From the NCBI GenBank assembly GCA_020354125.1, contig CP070643.1:2650372-2714371 (forward strand): 64,000 nt of DNA. The letters run 5' to 3'. The DNA comes from Betaproteobacteria bacterium. Its GTDB lineage: Bacteria > Pseudomonadota > Gammaproteobacteria > Burkholderiales > Eutrophovitaceae. Each line of letters begins with the position of its first letter. Position 1 is the stretch's first letter. This document shows positions 18,286 through 26,878 of the stretch, one piece after another. A model generated the notes under the pieces. The model was not told the origin of the DNA. It ran no database searches and saw nothing but the letters and a program-made list of their open reading frames with translations. The position numbers and the translations under genes were made by a program.

Positions 18286-19263
18286 TCATTTTGCCGTTGC
18301 GTTTTTCAGCCGTTCCATCGCCGCAACCAGCTGCGCGCTAATGCCCGGCTCCCACGCCGAGTGACCGGCATCCGGAACTACAACATACTCGGCCTCCGGC
18401 CAGGCATGATGCAATTCGTCGGCCGTGCGGATAGGGCAAATCATATCGTAGCGTCCCTGGACGATGGTGCAGGGCAGATCGCGAATCCGGTCGATGCCTG
18501 CAATCAGCTGGTCTTCCTCGAGGAAAGAGCCATTGGCGAAGTAATGTGCTTCTATGCGCGCCAATCCGAGCGCGACGCGGTCATCGGCGTAATGAGCTAC
18601 CGTCGAGGTGCTGGCGAGCAAAGTTGAGCACGACCCCTCGTAGGTACTCCAGTGCCTTGCTGCTTCGACACGTAGCTGCGGGTCGGGATCATCAAGCCGA
18701 CGAGTATACGCACCGAGAAGGTCGTGCCGTTCTTGTTTGGGAATGAGAACTGAGAACGCGTGCCAGGCTTCAGGAAAGAAAGCACGCATGCCATACAGAA
18801 ACCAGTCGATTTCACTTTGTCTGGACAGGAATATGCCGCGCAACACAAGCGCCGAACAGCATTGCGGATGAGCTTGCGCGTATGCCAGTGCGAGCGTGCT
18901 ACCCCATGATCCGCCAAAGATGATCCACTTCTCCACCTGCAAATGTTCGCGCAAGCGCTCGATGTCGGCGATCAGGTGCTGTGTCGTGTTGTTCTGCGTC
19001 TCGCCAAGCGGTCTCGAGCGACTGGAGCCGCGTTGGTCGAAAATTACGATGCGATAGAAGTCGGGATCGAAAAAGCGCCGGTGCGATGGGCTGGCACCCG
19101 CGCCGGGTCCGCCATGCAAAAACAGCACAGGCACACCCTGTGGGTTGCCGCTCACTTCCCAATACATCTGGTGGACCGAATCCAATGCCAGGTGGCCCGA
19201 TACGAATGGCTCCAGGTGGGGGTAGATTTCAGTGCGTTGGGCGGGGTCGAGCGGGGGGTTCAT
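18286..19263 (-). CDS. pip: Proline iminopeptidase
   Basis: The 325-residue alpha/beta hydrolase belongs to peptidase family S33. HGGPGAG (50-56) forms the oxyanion region, FDQRGSSRS (75-83) is the family-specific strand, and the nucleophile elbow is GGSWGS with Ser119. Late Asp and His (GRYDMICP and DAGHSAWEP) complete the triad. It releases N-terminal proline from peptides in the cytoplasm. Length and motifs match the enteric and Neisseria-type enzymes. Confidence 0.95.
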   Translation of the reverse strand: MNPPLDPAQRTEIYPHLEPFVSGHLALDSVHQMYWEVSGNPQGVPVLFLHGGPGAGASPSHRRFFDPDFYRIVIFDQRGSSRSRPLGETQNNTTQHLIADIERLREHLQVEKWIIFGGSWGSTLALAYAQAHPQCCSALVLRGIFLSRQSEIDWFLYGMRAFFPEAWHAFSVLIPKQERHDLLGAYTRRLDDPDPQLRVEAARHWSTYEGSCSTLLASTSTVAHYADDRVALGLARIEAHYFANGSFLEEDQLIAGIDRIRDLPCTIVQGRYDMICPIRTADELHHAWPEAEYVVVPDAGHSAWEPGISAQLVAAMERLKNATAK

Positions 19264-19378
19264 CTAGCACTGCGTTCGTAAGCAAGTCAGTCACCGAGTG
19301 ACCGATGCTCAAAAGCGCGACTCGGGCAAATAACGTACGTTCGCTTATCGGCGCGCTTTAGTCAACGCGCCCCATGAA

Positions 19379-20287
19379 TTAGTGCAGTGGCGTTACCTGG
19401 TATCCGCGTTCTGCCAGTATCGCGGGAATGCCGCCGTCACCAACCATGTGCATCGCGCCTACGGCTACAAATGCACGTTCGCCGGTAGCAAGCATTCGTT
19501 CTACTTGCTGCGCCATGTTGACATTTCGCTCAGTGAGAAAACGCTGATGAAACTCGTTTGCCAGGCCATCCGGGAGCCGGCGTTCTTCCACAGTCAACAC
19601 TTCTTCCAAAGTCCCGACCTTACCTGTTCGCCACGCTTCGATCATCGCTCCGACAAGTCCTGCAACTTCTGCATTAGCGATCTCATCGACGGTAATCTGC
19701 AGCATCTCGGTTTGCAACTTGGGCGAGAGATTGTCGAGCATTTGCATTTGCCCCAGCATCGACTCCAGGGCAACCACCCGTTTGCCATCGCTCCTAGCGC
19801 GCTGCGAAAGATGGTTCTCGAGCCCTTGGGCAGCACTGTATCCGAGTCGTTCGTATTCAAGAGCTGTCAACGTAAACATCAGCAGATAAGGCTTCATTTG
19901 ACGGATCTGCTCGAACGGAAGTCCGTAACCTGCAGACACTTCAGCTACGCTTGAAAGCAACGCCGGCGCAAGGTGGTTCTCGATATTGTCCGGCGGGGTG
20001 TACATGGCGGACATGATCGCCGTGACCGCTTCCTGTTGATTAGCGGGGTCCGCTTCGAGGGCGAGTACGTTCGAATCCCGGAATGCCGAGTCGACTCTTG
20101 ATGGCAGCGGATAAAAGTCGGCTTTTCCGACGTGGATCGTACCGAAAAGGTAGACCACGTTATTCCCCGAGCGCACTTCCCAGAACGGGGGGCTGTAAGC
20201 AGATTGGCCCCACGCGTGACAAGTCGAGAACGCAATGGCGGCAATTGCCAGTAACCATCGAAATGCCGGCTTCGCGGTACAGACCAT
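19379..20287 (-). CDS. Secreted TraB/GumN family protein
   Basis: The 302-residue protein has a signal peptide (FRWLLAIAAIAFSTCHAWGQ). The mature part shows the TraB/GumN fold markers: FWEVRSGNNVVYLFGTIHVGKADFYPLP near the start, LALEADP, and the C-terminal VAVGAMHMVGDGGIPAILAERGYQV with the conserved G-MH-G motif. TraB/GumN proteins are related to metal-dependent Tiki-type proteases, and the Glu and His positions are retained here. It is probably a periplasmic hydrolase of unknown substrate. It is divergent from maeB. Confidence 0.88.
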   Translation of the reverse strand: MVCTAKPAFRWLLAIAAIAFSTCHAWGQSAYSPPFWEVRSGNNVVYLFGTIHVGKADFYPLPSRVDSAFRDSNVLALEADPANQQEAVTAIMSAMYTPPDNIENHLAPALLSSVAEVSAGYGLPFEQIRQMKPYLLMFTLTALEYERLGYSAAQGLENHLSQRARSDGKRVVALESMLGQMQMLDNLSPKLQTEMLQITVDEIANAEVAGLVGAMIEAWRTGKVGTLEEVLTVEERRLPDGLANEFHQRFLTERNVNMAQQVERMLATGERAFVAVGAMHMVGDGGIPAILAERGYQVTPLH

Positions 20288-20432
20288 CTCAAACCCTCCT
20301 TATGACTGGCCGCCTGCCAAACCACATTGGACAGCCGGTTTCAGGTTAGCACGTGCGACGCTGCGTCTTTGTGAATCAAGAGGCAAGTATCGAAGGCTGA
20401 CGTCGTGCAATATCAGTGCCGGGATCAGTCCG

Positions 20433-20438
20433 TATAAT
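20433..20438 (+). promoter_or_regulatory. Candidate -10 box of maeB
   Basis: A perfect TATAAT lies 31 bp before the maeB ATG, giving an expected 5' leader of about 25 nt. The -35 at 17-bp spacing (ATATCA) matches only three of six consensus positions. Confidence 0.45.
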
Positions 20439-20468
20439 CGCGGTCTGGTCAGCACACCCGGAGCCCAA

Positions 20469-22742
20469 ATGGACGAGCAACTCAGGTTAGCAGCACTCGA
20501 CTATCACCGTAATCCCTCGCCGGGAAAACTCTCTGTTACACCCACCAAGGGATTGACCAACCAGCGCGATCTGGCGCTCGCCTATTCGCCCGGTGTGGCC
20601 GCGGCCTGCCAGGAGATCGTCAATGATCCGGCGGTAGCTCCCCTTTTTACCAGCCGCGCGAATCTGATCGGCGTGATCAGCAATGGCACAGCGGTGCTTG
20701 GGCTTGGCGCTATTGGTCCGCTCGCCTCCAAGCCGGTGATGGAAGGCAAGGCAGTCCTGTTCAAGAAGTTTGCCGGCATCGACGTCTTCGACATCGAGAT
20801 AGACGAGCGGGACCCTGGGAAGCTGGTCGATATCATTGCCAGCCTGGAGCCGACCTTCGGTGGTATCAACCTGGAAGACATCAAGGCACCGGAGTGTTTT
20901 CATGTCGAACGTGCGCTGCGTGAGCGTATGCGTATTCCGGTGTTCCATGATGACCAGCATGGCACTGCCATTATCGTTGCCGCGGCGATCTCCAATGGTC
21001 TGAAAATTGTTGGCAAGGATATCGATTCAGCCAAATTGGTGTGCTCAGGCGCTGGCGCTGCGGCGCTGGCTTGCCTTGACCTGTTGGTCAGTCTCGGCAT
21101 GCCAATGGAGAATATCACCGTCACCGACATCAAGGGTGTGGTCTACAAAGGCCGCAAGGAGGAAATGGATGATAACAAGGCGCGCTACGCCAAGGACACG
21201 AAATCGCGCATTTTGTCCGACGTGATCGGCGACGCTGATATCTTTCTGGGGCTTTCGGCGGCTGGCGTGCTCAAGCCGGCGATGGTGAAGAAGATGGCGG
21301 ACCGACCGTTGATCCTGGCGCTGGCTAATCCGGTGCCGGAGATTCTTCCGGATGTCGCCAAACAGGCTCGTCCCGACGTGGTGATTGCCACCGGGCGTTC
21401 TGACTTTCCGAATCAGGTTAACAACGTTCTTTGTTTTCCGTTTATTTTCCGTGGCGCGCTCGATGTTGGGGCGACCAGCATCAACGAGCCGATGAAACTT
21501 GCGGCGGTCGAAGCGATCGCCGAGCTCGCACAGGCCGAACAGTCTGATGTTGTCGCAATGGCTTATGGCAACCAGGAGATGCAGTTCGGTGCCGAATATC
21601 TGATCCCGAAACCCTTTGATCCGCGGTTGATCGTAAAGATTGCACCCGCCGTTGCTCAAGCGGCGATGGATAGCGGCGTTGCCACGCGCCCGATTGAAGA
21701 CCTCGCCGCATATCGTGACAAGCTCACGCAGTTTGTCTACCACTCCGGCTTGATCATGAAACCGGTTTTCTCCTCCGCCAAGCAGAATCCGCAACGCGTG
21801 GTGTATTGCGAAGGTGAAGACGAGCGAGTGTTGCGGGCGGTTCAGGTCGTCGTTGACGAGGGGTTAGCCAGGCCAATTGTGGTAGCGCGTCCGGAGGTGT
21901 TGAAGCCGCGGGTCGAAAAATGCGGATTGCGTATCAAGCCAGAGCGTGATTTTGATCTGGTCAATCCCAACAACGACGCGCGGTTTCGTGATTACTGGCA
22001 GGACTACTACAGCATCATGCAGCGTAAGGGTGTGTCGGAAGAATATGCCAAACGCGAGGTGTCGCGTCGCACTACGCTGATGGGTGCATTGATGGTGCGC
22101 CACGGTGATGCCGACGCCATGATTTGCGGCACCATCGCGCAGTTTTCACTGCACCTTCAGTATGTTTCAGATGTGATTGGATTGCGTTCAGGGGTGAATC
22201 GATTCGCTGCAATGAACATGCTGATTCTTCCGGGGCGGACGATATTCATTTGTGATACTTATGTGAACGCTGATCCCAATGCCGAAGAGATCGCCGAGAT
22301 CACCATGTTGGCGGCTGAAGAGGTCCAGCGTTTTGGCCTGACTCCGAATATCGCGTTGTTATCGCACTCCAATTTTGGCTCTTCGCGCGATGCATCTTCG
22401 GACAAGATGAGCCGTGCTCGCGAGATCTTGCAGGAGCGTTCTCCCGATCTGCAAGTCGAGGGCGAAATGCACGGCGATGCGGCATTGGATGAAGCAATCC
22501 GGATGCGTATTTTTCCCAATTCACGCATCACCGGTGAGGCAAACCTGTTGATCATGCCTAACCTCGATGCAGCAAATATCGCATTCAACCTGTTGAAGGT
22601 ATGTGCCGGCGAAGGCATCACTATCGGGCCGATATTGCTCGGTGCCGACAAGCCGGTGCACATCCTGACCCCGACTGCGACGGTACGGCGCCTGGTCAAC
22701 ATGGCCGCATTGTGTTCGGTTGACGCGGCATCACAGCGCTGA
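20469..22742 (+). CDS. maeB: NADP-dependent malic enzyme with phosphotransacetylase-like C-terminus
   Basis: The 757-residue MaeB-type hybrid starts at ATG 20469 ([20 protein letters not shown]); the open frame upstream is non-coding. Residues up to about 430 form the malic enzyme: [42 protein letters not shown], the acidic metal site [11 protein letters not shown], and the Rossmann segment [15 protein letters not shown]. The remaining 320 residues are the phosphotransacetylase-like domain ([39 protein letters not shown]), which in MaeB is regulatory and binds acetyl-CoA. It converts malate to pyruvate with NADPH, useful for PHA or lipid synthesis. Confidence 0.96.
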   Translation: MDEQLRLAALDYHRNPSPGKLSVTPTKGLTNQRDLALAYSPGVAAACQEIVNDPAVAPLFTSRANLIGVISNGTAVLGLGAIGPLASKPVMEGKAVLFKKFAGIDVFDIEIDERDPGKLVDIIASLEPTFGGINLEDIKAPECFHVERALRERMRIPVFHDDQHGTAIIVAAAISNGLKIVGKDIDSAKLVCSGAGAAALACLDLLVSLGMPMENITVTDIKGVVYKGRKEEMDDNKARYAKDTKSRILSDVIGDADIFLGLSAAGVLKPAMVKKMADRPLILALANPVPEILPDVAKQARPDVVIATGRSDFPNQVNNVLCFPFIFRGALDVGATSINEPMKLAAVEAIAELAQAEQSDVVAMAYGNQEMQFGAEYLIPKPFDPRLIVKIAPAVAQAAMDSGVATRPIEDLAAYRDKLTQFVYHSGLIMKPVFSSAKQNPQRVVYCEGEDERVLRAVQVVVDEGLARPIVVARPEVLKPRVEKCGLRIKPERDFDLVNPNNDARFRDYWQDYYSIMQRKGVSEEYAKREVSRRTTLMGALMVRHGDADAMICGTIAQFSLHLQYVSDVIGLRSGVNRFAAMNMLILPGRTIFICDTYVNADPNAEEIAEITMLAAEEVQRFGLTPNIALLSHSNFGSSRDASSDKMSRAREILQERSPDLQVEGEMHGDAALDEAIRMRIFPNSRITGEANLLIMPNLDAANIAFNLLKVCAGEGITIGPILLGADKPVHILTPTATVRRLVNMAALCSVDAASQR

Positions 22743-22788
22743 TCGCTCCAATGGGATCGATTAATCCGAACCATATTGGAGAGCATTG

Positions 22789-23502
22789 ATGGCGGTAATT
22801 GACAAGCGCGTTGCGGTCGTGACCGGCGGCAACAAAGGGATTGGATTCGAGATATGCCGGCAGCTCGCCGAAAGAGGCTTGCGGGTCATTCTGACCAGCC
22901 GCGACGTTGCCAGAGGGCAGGCGGCTCGACAGAAGCTGAGCGATGAGGGGGCGGACGTTGTTTACCATCGCCTCGATGTCAACAGCGATGAAAGCGTCGG
23001 CGAACTCGCTCACTACGTTGAGGCTGAGCAGGGTCGTGTTGACGTGCTGGTGAACAATGCAGGCATCCTGATTGACGAGTCCGGAGTCGGTGTTCTCGGT
23101 ACCTCGCTGGACATTTTTCGAAAGACGTTGGAAACGAATTTTTTTGGGGCGTTGCGAATGTGCCAGGCGATCGCGCCGATCATGCAGCGCGGCCACTACG
23201 GCAGAATCGTCAACCTTTCGAGCGGGCTCGGGCAGCTCGATGAGATGGGCGACGGCACAGCGGCATACCGTTCGTCAAAGACGGCACTCAACGCCTTGAC
23301 TCGCATGGTCTCCACGGCGGTCAGCGGTGACGACATTCTGGTCAACTCAATGTGCCCCGGTTGGGTGCGCACGGACATGGGCGGCCCCAATGCGGCGCGC
23401 GGTGTTGAAACCGGCGCCGAGACCGCTATCTGGCTGGCGATGCTGCCGCATGGCGGGCCGAGCGGTGGCTTCTTTCGCGATAAAGCACCCATCCCCTGGT
23501 AG
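22789..23502 (+). CDS. SDR family oxidoreductase, carbonyl-reductase-like
   Basis: The 237-residue protein starts at ATG 22789 with GGAGAG upstream. It has TGGNKGIGFEICRQLAERG for NADP binding, LTSRDVARG after beta-2 (Arg suggests NADPH), VNNAGI, Ser in NLSSGLGQ and YRSSK as the catalytic Tyr-Lys. The ending HGGPSGGFFRDKAPIPW is characteristic of the carbonyl reductase/salutaridine reductase-like cluster common in plants and proteobacteria. The natural substrate is unknown. It follows maeB by 46 bp and may be cotranscribed. Confidence 0.88.
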   Translation: MAVIDKRVAVVTGGNKGIGFEICRQLAERGLRVILTSRDVARGQAARQKLSDEGADVVYHRLDVNSDESVGELAHYVEAEQGRVDVLVNNAGILIDESGVGVLGTSLDIFRKTLETNFFGALRMCQAIAPIMQRGHYGRIVNLSSGLGQLDEMGDGTAAYRSSKTALNALTRMVSTAVSGDDILVNSMCPGWVRTDMGGPNAARGVETGAETAIWLAMLPHGGPSGGFFRDKAPIPW

Positions 23503-23625
23503 CGGCTGAATCACCACGTGGAATGCACGAGACCGGAATAACCGGTCGATAATCGAAACGATTCTTTGGGATCGCGAACGCATCGGTCAGCGTGTCTTGA
23601 GCGCTTGCCCCGGTTCTTGCGCTCG

Positions 23626-23955
23626 CTAGTTTGGTGGCGGTTTTTCCAGTGACTCGAGTGGCACGTTTTCCCAGTCGAACTCACCGGTCGCTTCCTTTAG
23701 TCCAGCCATTTTGCGGGCAGCGTTGATCAGTTCCATTGCCGCTTCTTCACGGTGTACCCAACAGTGGCGCCGTGCCTTGAGAATCTTGTCAGCGATCCAC
23801 TGCCGCTGTGCCGATGTCAGCTCCACGCCGGCAAGATCGTCGGCCAGTATTCGCATTTCGCTCTGACAGCCGGCGTGGGCGCTGCAGACGAAGAACAGAG
23901 AGGCAGCACAAATTAGCAAGCCTGCACCGATCTTTGCTGCCCGTCTGCGCCGCAT
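23626..23955 (-). CDS. Small secreted hypothetical protein
   Basis: The 109-residue protein has a clear signal peptide, MRRRRAAKIGAGLLICAASLFFVCSAHAG. The mature part contains two Cys, one just after cleavage (GCQSEM) and one in ARRHCWVHREEAA, that could form a disulfide, then helical segments. It is not recognised. The start codon is flanked immediately upstream by the TA and terminal repeat of a 313-bp MITE-like element, so its ribosome site must lie inside that element. Removing the element joins it to the next upstream gene through a TAATG overlap, so the two were probably one translationally coupled operon. Confidence 0.72.
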   Translation of the reverse strand: MRRRRAAKIGAGLLICAASLFFVCSAHAGCQSEMRILADDLAGVELTSAQRQWIADKILKARRHCWVHREEAAMELINAARKMAGLKEATGEFDWENVPLESLEKPPPN

Positions 23956-23957
23956 TA

Positions 23958-24270
23958 GGGCCTGCTAACCCATATTGGATCGGCGCGACGGAGGTCACTT
24001 TGGTGTGAGACAAGGCGCAGCGAGCGCGGTGTGGCCGTTCCACATGATGAGCAAGCTGTGATGCGGGATCGCGCCAGTTTCGGTTGAACCGGTTCTGATT
24101 GAACCGGTGTGGGCCCGTCCCAGGATTCTTTCAGACTAGGCATTGCCCCCAAAATGGCGCCGTGCTTTGTTGCTCGTCGTTTATTTGGAATAGGCAAACT
24201 GCGCTCCTCACGCCTTGCCTGACCCCATTTTGGGGAGCAACGCATCGACCCAATATGCGTTAACAGGCCC
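23958..24270. mobile_element. MITE-like fold-back element 1, TA-flanked
   Basis: The 313-bp element has imperfect terminal inverted repeats of about 30 bp (left GGGCCTGCTAACCCATATTG, right reverse complement GGGCCTGTTAACGCATATTG) and a TA on each side (23956-23957 and 24271-24272), as expected for a duplicated TA target. An inner perfect inverted repeat CCCCAAAATGG/CCATTTTGGGG lies at 24147 and 24225. Much of the left half is mirrored in the right half (AAGGCG..AG.AGCGC..T.TG; GAGCAA), so the whole can fold back. It encodes no transposase. It also holds a 15-bp-period duplication of TTGAACCGGT at 24084 and 24099. Confidence 0.82.
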
Positions 24271-24515
24271 TAATCAATGCCCAGAATCTGCTTCGCCTCG
24301 CCGAGCGTCCGCACCGACTCGCCATGCTTTCCTGAGTTGTGTTGCGCTTCGCCCTCGGCGCGCAGTTGCTTGACGCGCGCCAAATCGCTTTCGGATAGCG
24401 ACGGATTCTGCGCCAGCGCGGCATCAATCTTTCTCATGTCGAGCGGGCACTGCCCGGCGAATGCGCCAATACTGAAAGTCAACGCAAGTGCGGCAATGAT
24501 ATGTGTCATTTTCAT
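24270..24515 (-). CDS. Small secreted hypothetical protein, stop codon at MITE junction
   Basis: The 81-residue protein starts at ATG 24515 with GAGGAG six bases upstream, giving MKMTHIIAALALTFSIGAFAG, a Sec signal peptide. The mature part is CPLDMRKIDAALAQNPSLSES, then DLARVKQLRAEGEAQHNSGKHGESVRTLGEAKQILGID. This is a short helical periplasmic protein of a type common in proteobacteria, function unknown. The TAG stop is built from the TA target site plus the first G of MITE-like element 1. Without the element it would be TAA overlapping the ATG of the following secreted-protein gene. Confidence 0.78.
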   Translation of the reverse strand: MKMTHIIAALALTFSIGAFAGQCPLDMRKIDAALAQNPSLSESDLARVKQLRAEGEAQHNSGKHGESVRTLGEAKQILGID

Positions 24516-24642
24516 GGATCTCTCCTCAGTTTCGTTTGTCTTATTGCATGTGTGTCGGGCTACCTTTGCAGCGAATTGTGGCAATCGATCTGGTTCCCCC
24601 AATTGCAACGCACGGTACGAGCCTTGCTATTAGAATACACCC

Positions 24643-25284
24643 ATGCTAGAGGATTGCGCACCTGTGTCCCTTATTTCGACTGGCCCGGATTTCAGCCGTG
24701 ACTGGCTCGCCGCCCAACTGGCGCACCCGTCGAGCGCACTGGTTGACGAAGAGGTGCCGCAGTTCGTACACCCGCCGGAACACCGGCCGATACCGGCCGC
24801 AGTGCTCGTGCCGGTGGTGAATCGCCCGCGCGGTCCGACGTTGATGTTTACCCAGCGTACTTCGCATCTGAATGACCATGCAGGGCAGATCTCTTTCCCG
24901 GGGGGGCGGGTTGACGAGGGTGATTCCGACCGCGAGGCGACGGCGCTGCGAGAGGCCGAGGAGGAAACCGGGCTGGACCGAAGCAGAATAGAAATCATCG
25001 GCCGGCTTCCGGATTACGACATCCTGACTGGATTTCGCGTCACGCCGGTCGTTGGATGGGTGGAGCCGCCATTTGAGCTACGGCCGGACCCTTTCGAGGT
25101 CGAAGAGGTGTTCGAAGTGCCGCTCGAGTTCTTCCTTGACCCGGCCAATCACCAAGCGCATTCTCGCGAGGTAAATGGCCGACGGCGCCACTACTATGCA
25201 ATGCCTTATGGGGACTATTACATCTGGGGTGCTACCGCCGGAATGGTTCGCATGCTGTATCAGGTTCTCGTAACCACCGCGTAA
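24643..25284 (+). CDS. Nudix hydrolase, CoA pyrophosphatase type
   Basis: The 213-residue protein has VPVVNRPRGPTLMFTQRTSHLNDHAGQISFPGG, the CoA-specific motif upstream of the Nudix box, then GGRVDEGDSDREATALREAEEETGL as the metal-binding Nudix box at about residues 85-109, and a C-terminal YYAMPYGDYYIWGATAGM. It probably hydrolyses CoA or its derivatives to 4'-phosphopantetheine and ADP. No ribosome site precedes ATG 24643, and a TAGAAT at 24631-24636 would place transcription start at or next to that ATG, so a leaderless mRNA is possible. A GTG at 24664 with GAGG ten bases upstream is the alternative start. Confidence 0.92.
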   Translation: MLEDCAPVSLISTGPDFSRDWLAAQLAHPSSALVDEEVPQFVHPPEHRPIPAAVLVPVVNRPRGPTLMFTQRTSHLNDHAGQISFPGGRVDEGDSDREATALREAEEETGLDRSRIEIIGRLPDYDILTGFRVTPVVGWVEPPFELRPDPFEVEEVFEVPLEFFLDPANHQAHSREVNGRRRHYYAMPYGDYYIWGATAGMVRMLYQVLVTTA

Positions 25285-25317
25285 AAATCAACAGACGTAA
25301 AAGCCGGGACGGGCGTA

Positions 25318-25809
25318 ATGGCAAAAACCAAAGTGCCTGTGACCGCGGCGGTGCGTGTGTTGCGGGCCAGCAAAGTCGACTTCACCGATCATCTCTATAC
25401 CTACGAAGAGCGCGGTGGTACCGAAGTTTCAGCGCGTGAGCTTGGTGTCGACGAACATGCCGTGGTCAAAACGCTGATCTTTGAAGACGATGCGAAGCGG
25501 CCACTTATCGTGCTCATACACGGTGACTTGAAAGTCTCGACCAAGGAGCTGGCGCGCACAGTTGGCGCGAAAACGGTATCTCCATGCAGCCCGGAGACGG
25601 CGCATCGTCACACCGGTTACATGGTCGGCGGCACGTCACCGTTTGGCACACGCAAGGCGATGCCTGTTTACATGGAGAAAACCGTGCTGGACCTGGAGCG
25701 TATCTACATCAATGGCGGCAAACGCGGTTATCTGGTTGGCATGAAGCCGGGCGATGTTCAGCGCATTGTCGAGCCGGTATTGGTACAGGTCGGCATTACT
25801 GATTCATAA
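25318..25809 (+). CDS. ybaK: Cys-tRNA(Pro)/Cys-tRNA(Cys) deacylase YbaK
   Basis: The 163-residue protein belongs to the YbaK/EbsC family. Markers are AVRVLRASKVDFTDHLYTYEERGG, VVKTLIFEDD, LIVLIHGDLKVSTKELARTVGAKTV, the catalytic Lys near residue 47 (HAVVKTL) and GYMVGGTSPFGTRKAMPVYME. It clears Cys mischarged on tRNA(Pro) as a trans-editing enzyme. It follows the Nudix gene by 33 bp. Length is as expected. Confidence 0.94.
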   Translation: MAKTKVPVTAAVRVLRASKVDFTDHLYTYEERGGTEVSARELGVDEHAVVKTLIFEDDAKRPLIVLIHGDLKVSTKELARTVGAKTVSPCSPETAHRHTGYMVGGTSPFGTRKAMPVYMEKTVLDLERIYINGGKRGYLVGMKPGDVQRIVEPVLVQVGITDS

Positions 25810-25833
25810 TCCCCGGATGGGGAAAGATTTGTT

Positions 25834-26169
25834 ATGACGCTCGAGCTGGTCGTGCTCGGCCTGTTTCTGTTTGCGGGCTGGTTTTGGGTCGACAGCATGC
25901 GGGCGCGGGAAGTTGCGCTCGACGCTGGGCGGCGTGCCTGCGAAGCCGAAAGCGTGCAGTTTCTCGATTGGACAGTTGCTGTGGCCAGCATCAGGATCGC
26001 ACGTGCTGCAGATGGGCGGATTCGCCTGCGGCGAATCTACAATTTCGAGTTTAGCGACACCGGCAACAACCGGCTGAAAGGCTCGATTACTTTGCTTGGC
26101 ACGTCTGTGCTCTCGGTGCACCTCTCGCCTGGCGAGCGATCGCATCCGCACGTAGCACATCTCCATTAA
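25834..26169 (+). CDS. DUF3301 family membrane-anchored protein
   Basis: The 111-residue protein has an N-terminal membrane anchor (LELVVLGLFLFAGWFWVDSMRAREVAL), then a Cys in GRRACEAESVQFLDWTVA and the characteristic RRIYNFEFSDTGNNRLKGSITLLG, which is the hallmark of DUF3301. The function of the family is unknown. It follows ybaK by 24 bp in the same direction. The family assignment is from memory of the YNFEFS.TG motif. Confidence 0.82.
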   Translation: MTLELVVLGLFLFAGWFWVDSMRAREVALDAGRRACEAESVQFLDWTVAVASIRIARAADGRIRLRRIYNFEFSDTGNNRLKGSITLLGTSVLSVHLSPGERSHPHVAHLH

Positions 26170-26247
26170 CCGCTACCCGTGGACCGGTACCAATGAGTGA
26201 GCGGTGAAGCGACTTGACCATTCGGTGAGCCTGCAGAGGAAACTCCT

Positions 26248-26871
26248 CTACAGAGGGACACCATCAAAGAATTCGACTTCGCCCGTTTCCAACGAATATT
26301 CGGCGCCGACGACTGCAAGCCGGCCTTGATGAATTAGTTGCTCGAGAATCTGAGAGCCGTTCCGCAGATGGTTTGCCGATGCTCGGATGTTGGCTCTGAC
26401 GGCGTGCTTCAACAATGCGTCCGGCGACCTGGCCAGTTCTGTCTCGAGTAACGGTGCAACGGCGGGCCGCACCCGGCCAACGATAGAGCGCAAATTGGGG
26501 GACTGGTCTGATGACGGGCGCCCAAGTTCCTCGAGAGTAGCCTCGATGGCTCCGCACATCGAATGCCCAAGCACCACGACGAGGTGCGTGCCGAATCGAT
26601 CGGCGGCAAACTCAACACTGCCGATCTGCGATGGTGCCACGACATTGCCCGCGACGCGGATTACAAACAGATCACCTAGACCCTGATCAAACACCATCTC
26701 TGCTGGTACGCGTGAGTCCGAGCAACCAAGAATAATGGCAAACGGCGCCTGACCGCCAATTAGTTCATCGCGTCGCATCGGACTGATCATGGTATCGATA
26801 CTGCGTACACCGGCGACGAAGCGTTGATTGCCATCGCGCAGTCGCTCTAGTGCGTCTTTTGCTGGGATCAT
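26248..26871 (-). CDS. Beta-class carbonic anhydrase
   Basis: The 207-residue enzyme has the zinc site CSDSR (Cys50, Asp52, Arg54) and HSMCG (His103, Cys106), with VIRVAGNVV between them. It interconverts CO2 and bicarbonate in the cytoplasm. The Asp-Arg dyad is intact. It lies seven bases downstream of the long MscS gene's stop in the same direction, so the two are probably cotranscribed. Confidence 0.94.
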   Translation of the reverse strand: MIPAKDALERLRDGNQRFVAGVRSIDTMISPMRRDELIGGQAPFAIILGCSDSRVPAEMVFDQGLGDLFVIRVAGNVVAPSQIGSVEFAADRFGTHLVVVLGHSMCGAIEATLEELGRPSSDQSPNLRSIVGRVRPAVAPLLETELARSPDALLKHAVRANIRASANHLRNGSQILEQLIHQGRLAVVGAEYSLETGEVEFFDGVPL

Positions 26872-26878
26872 CGTCGTC

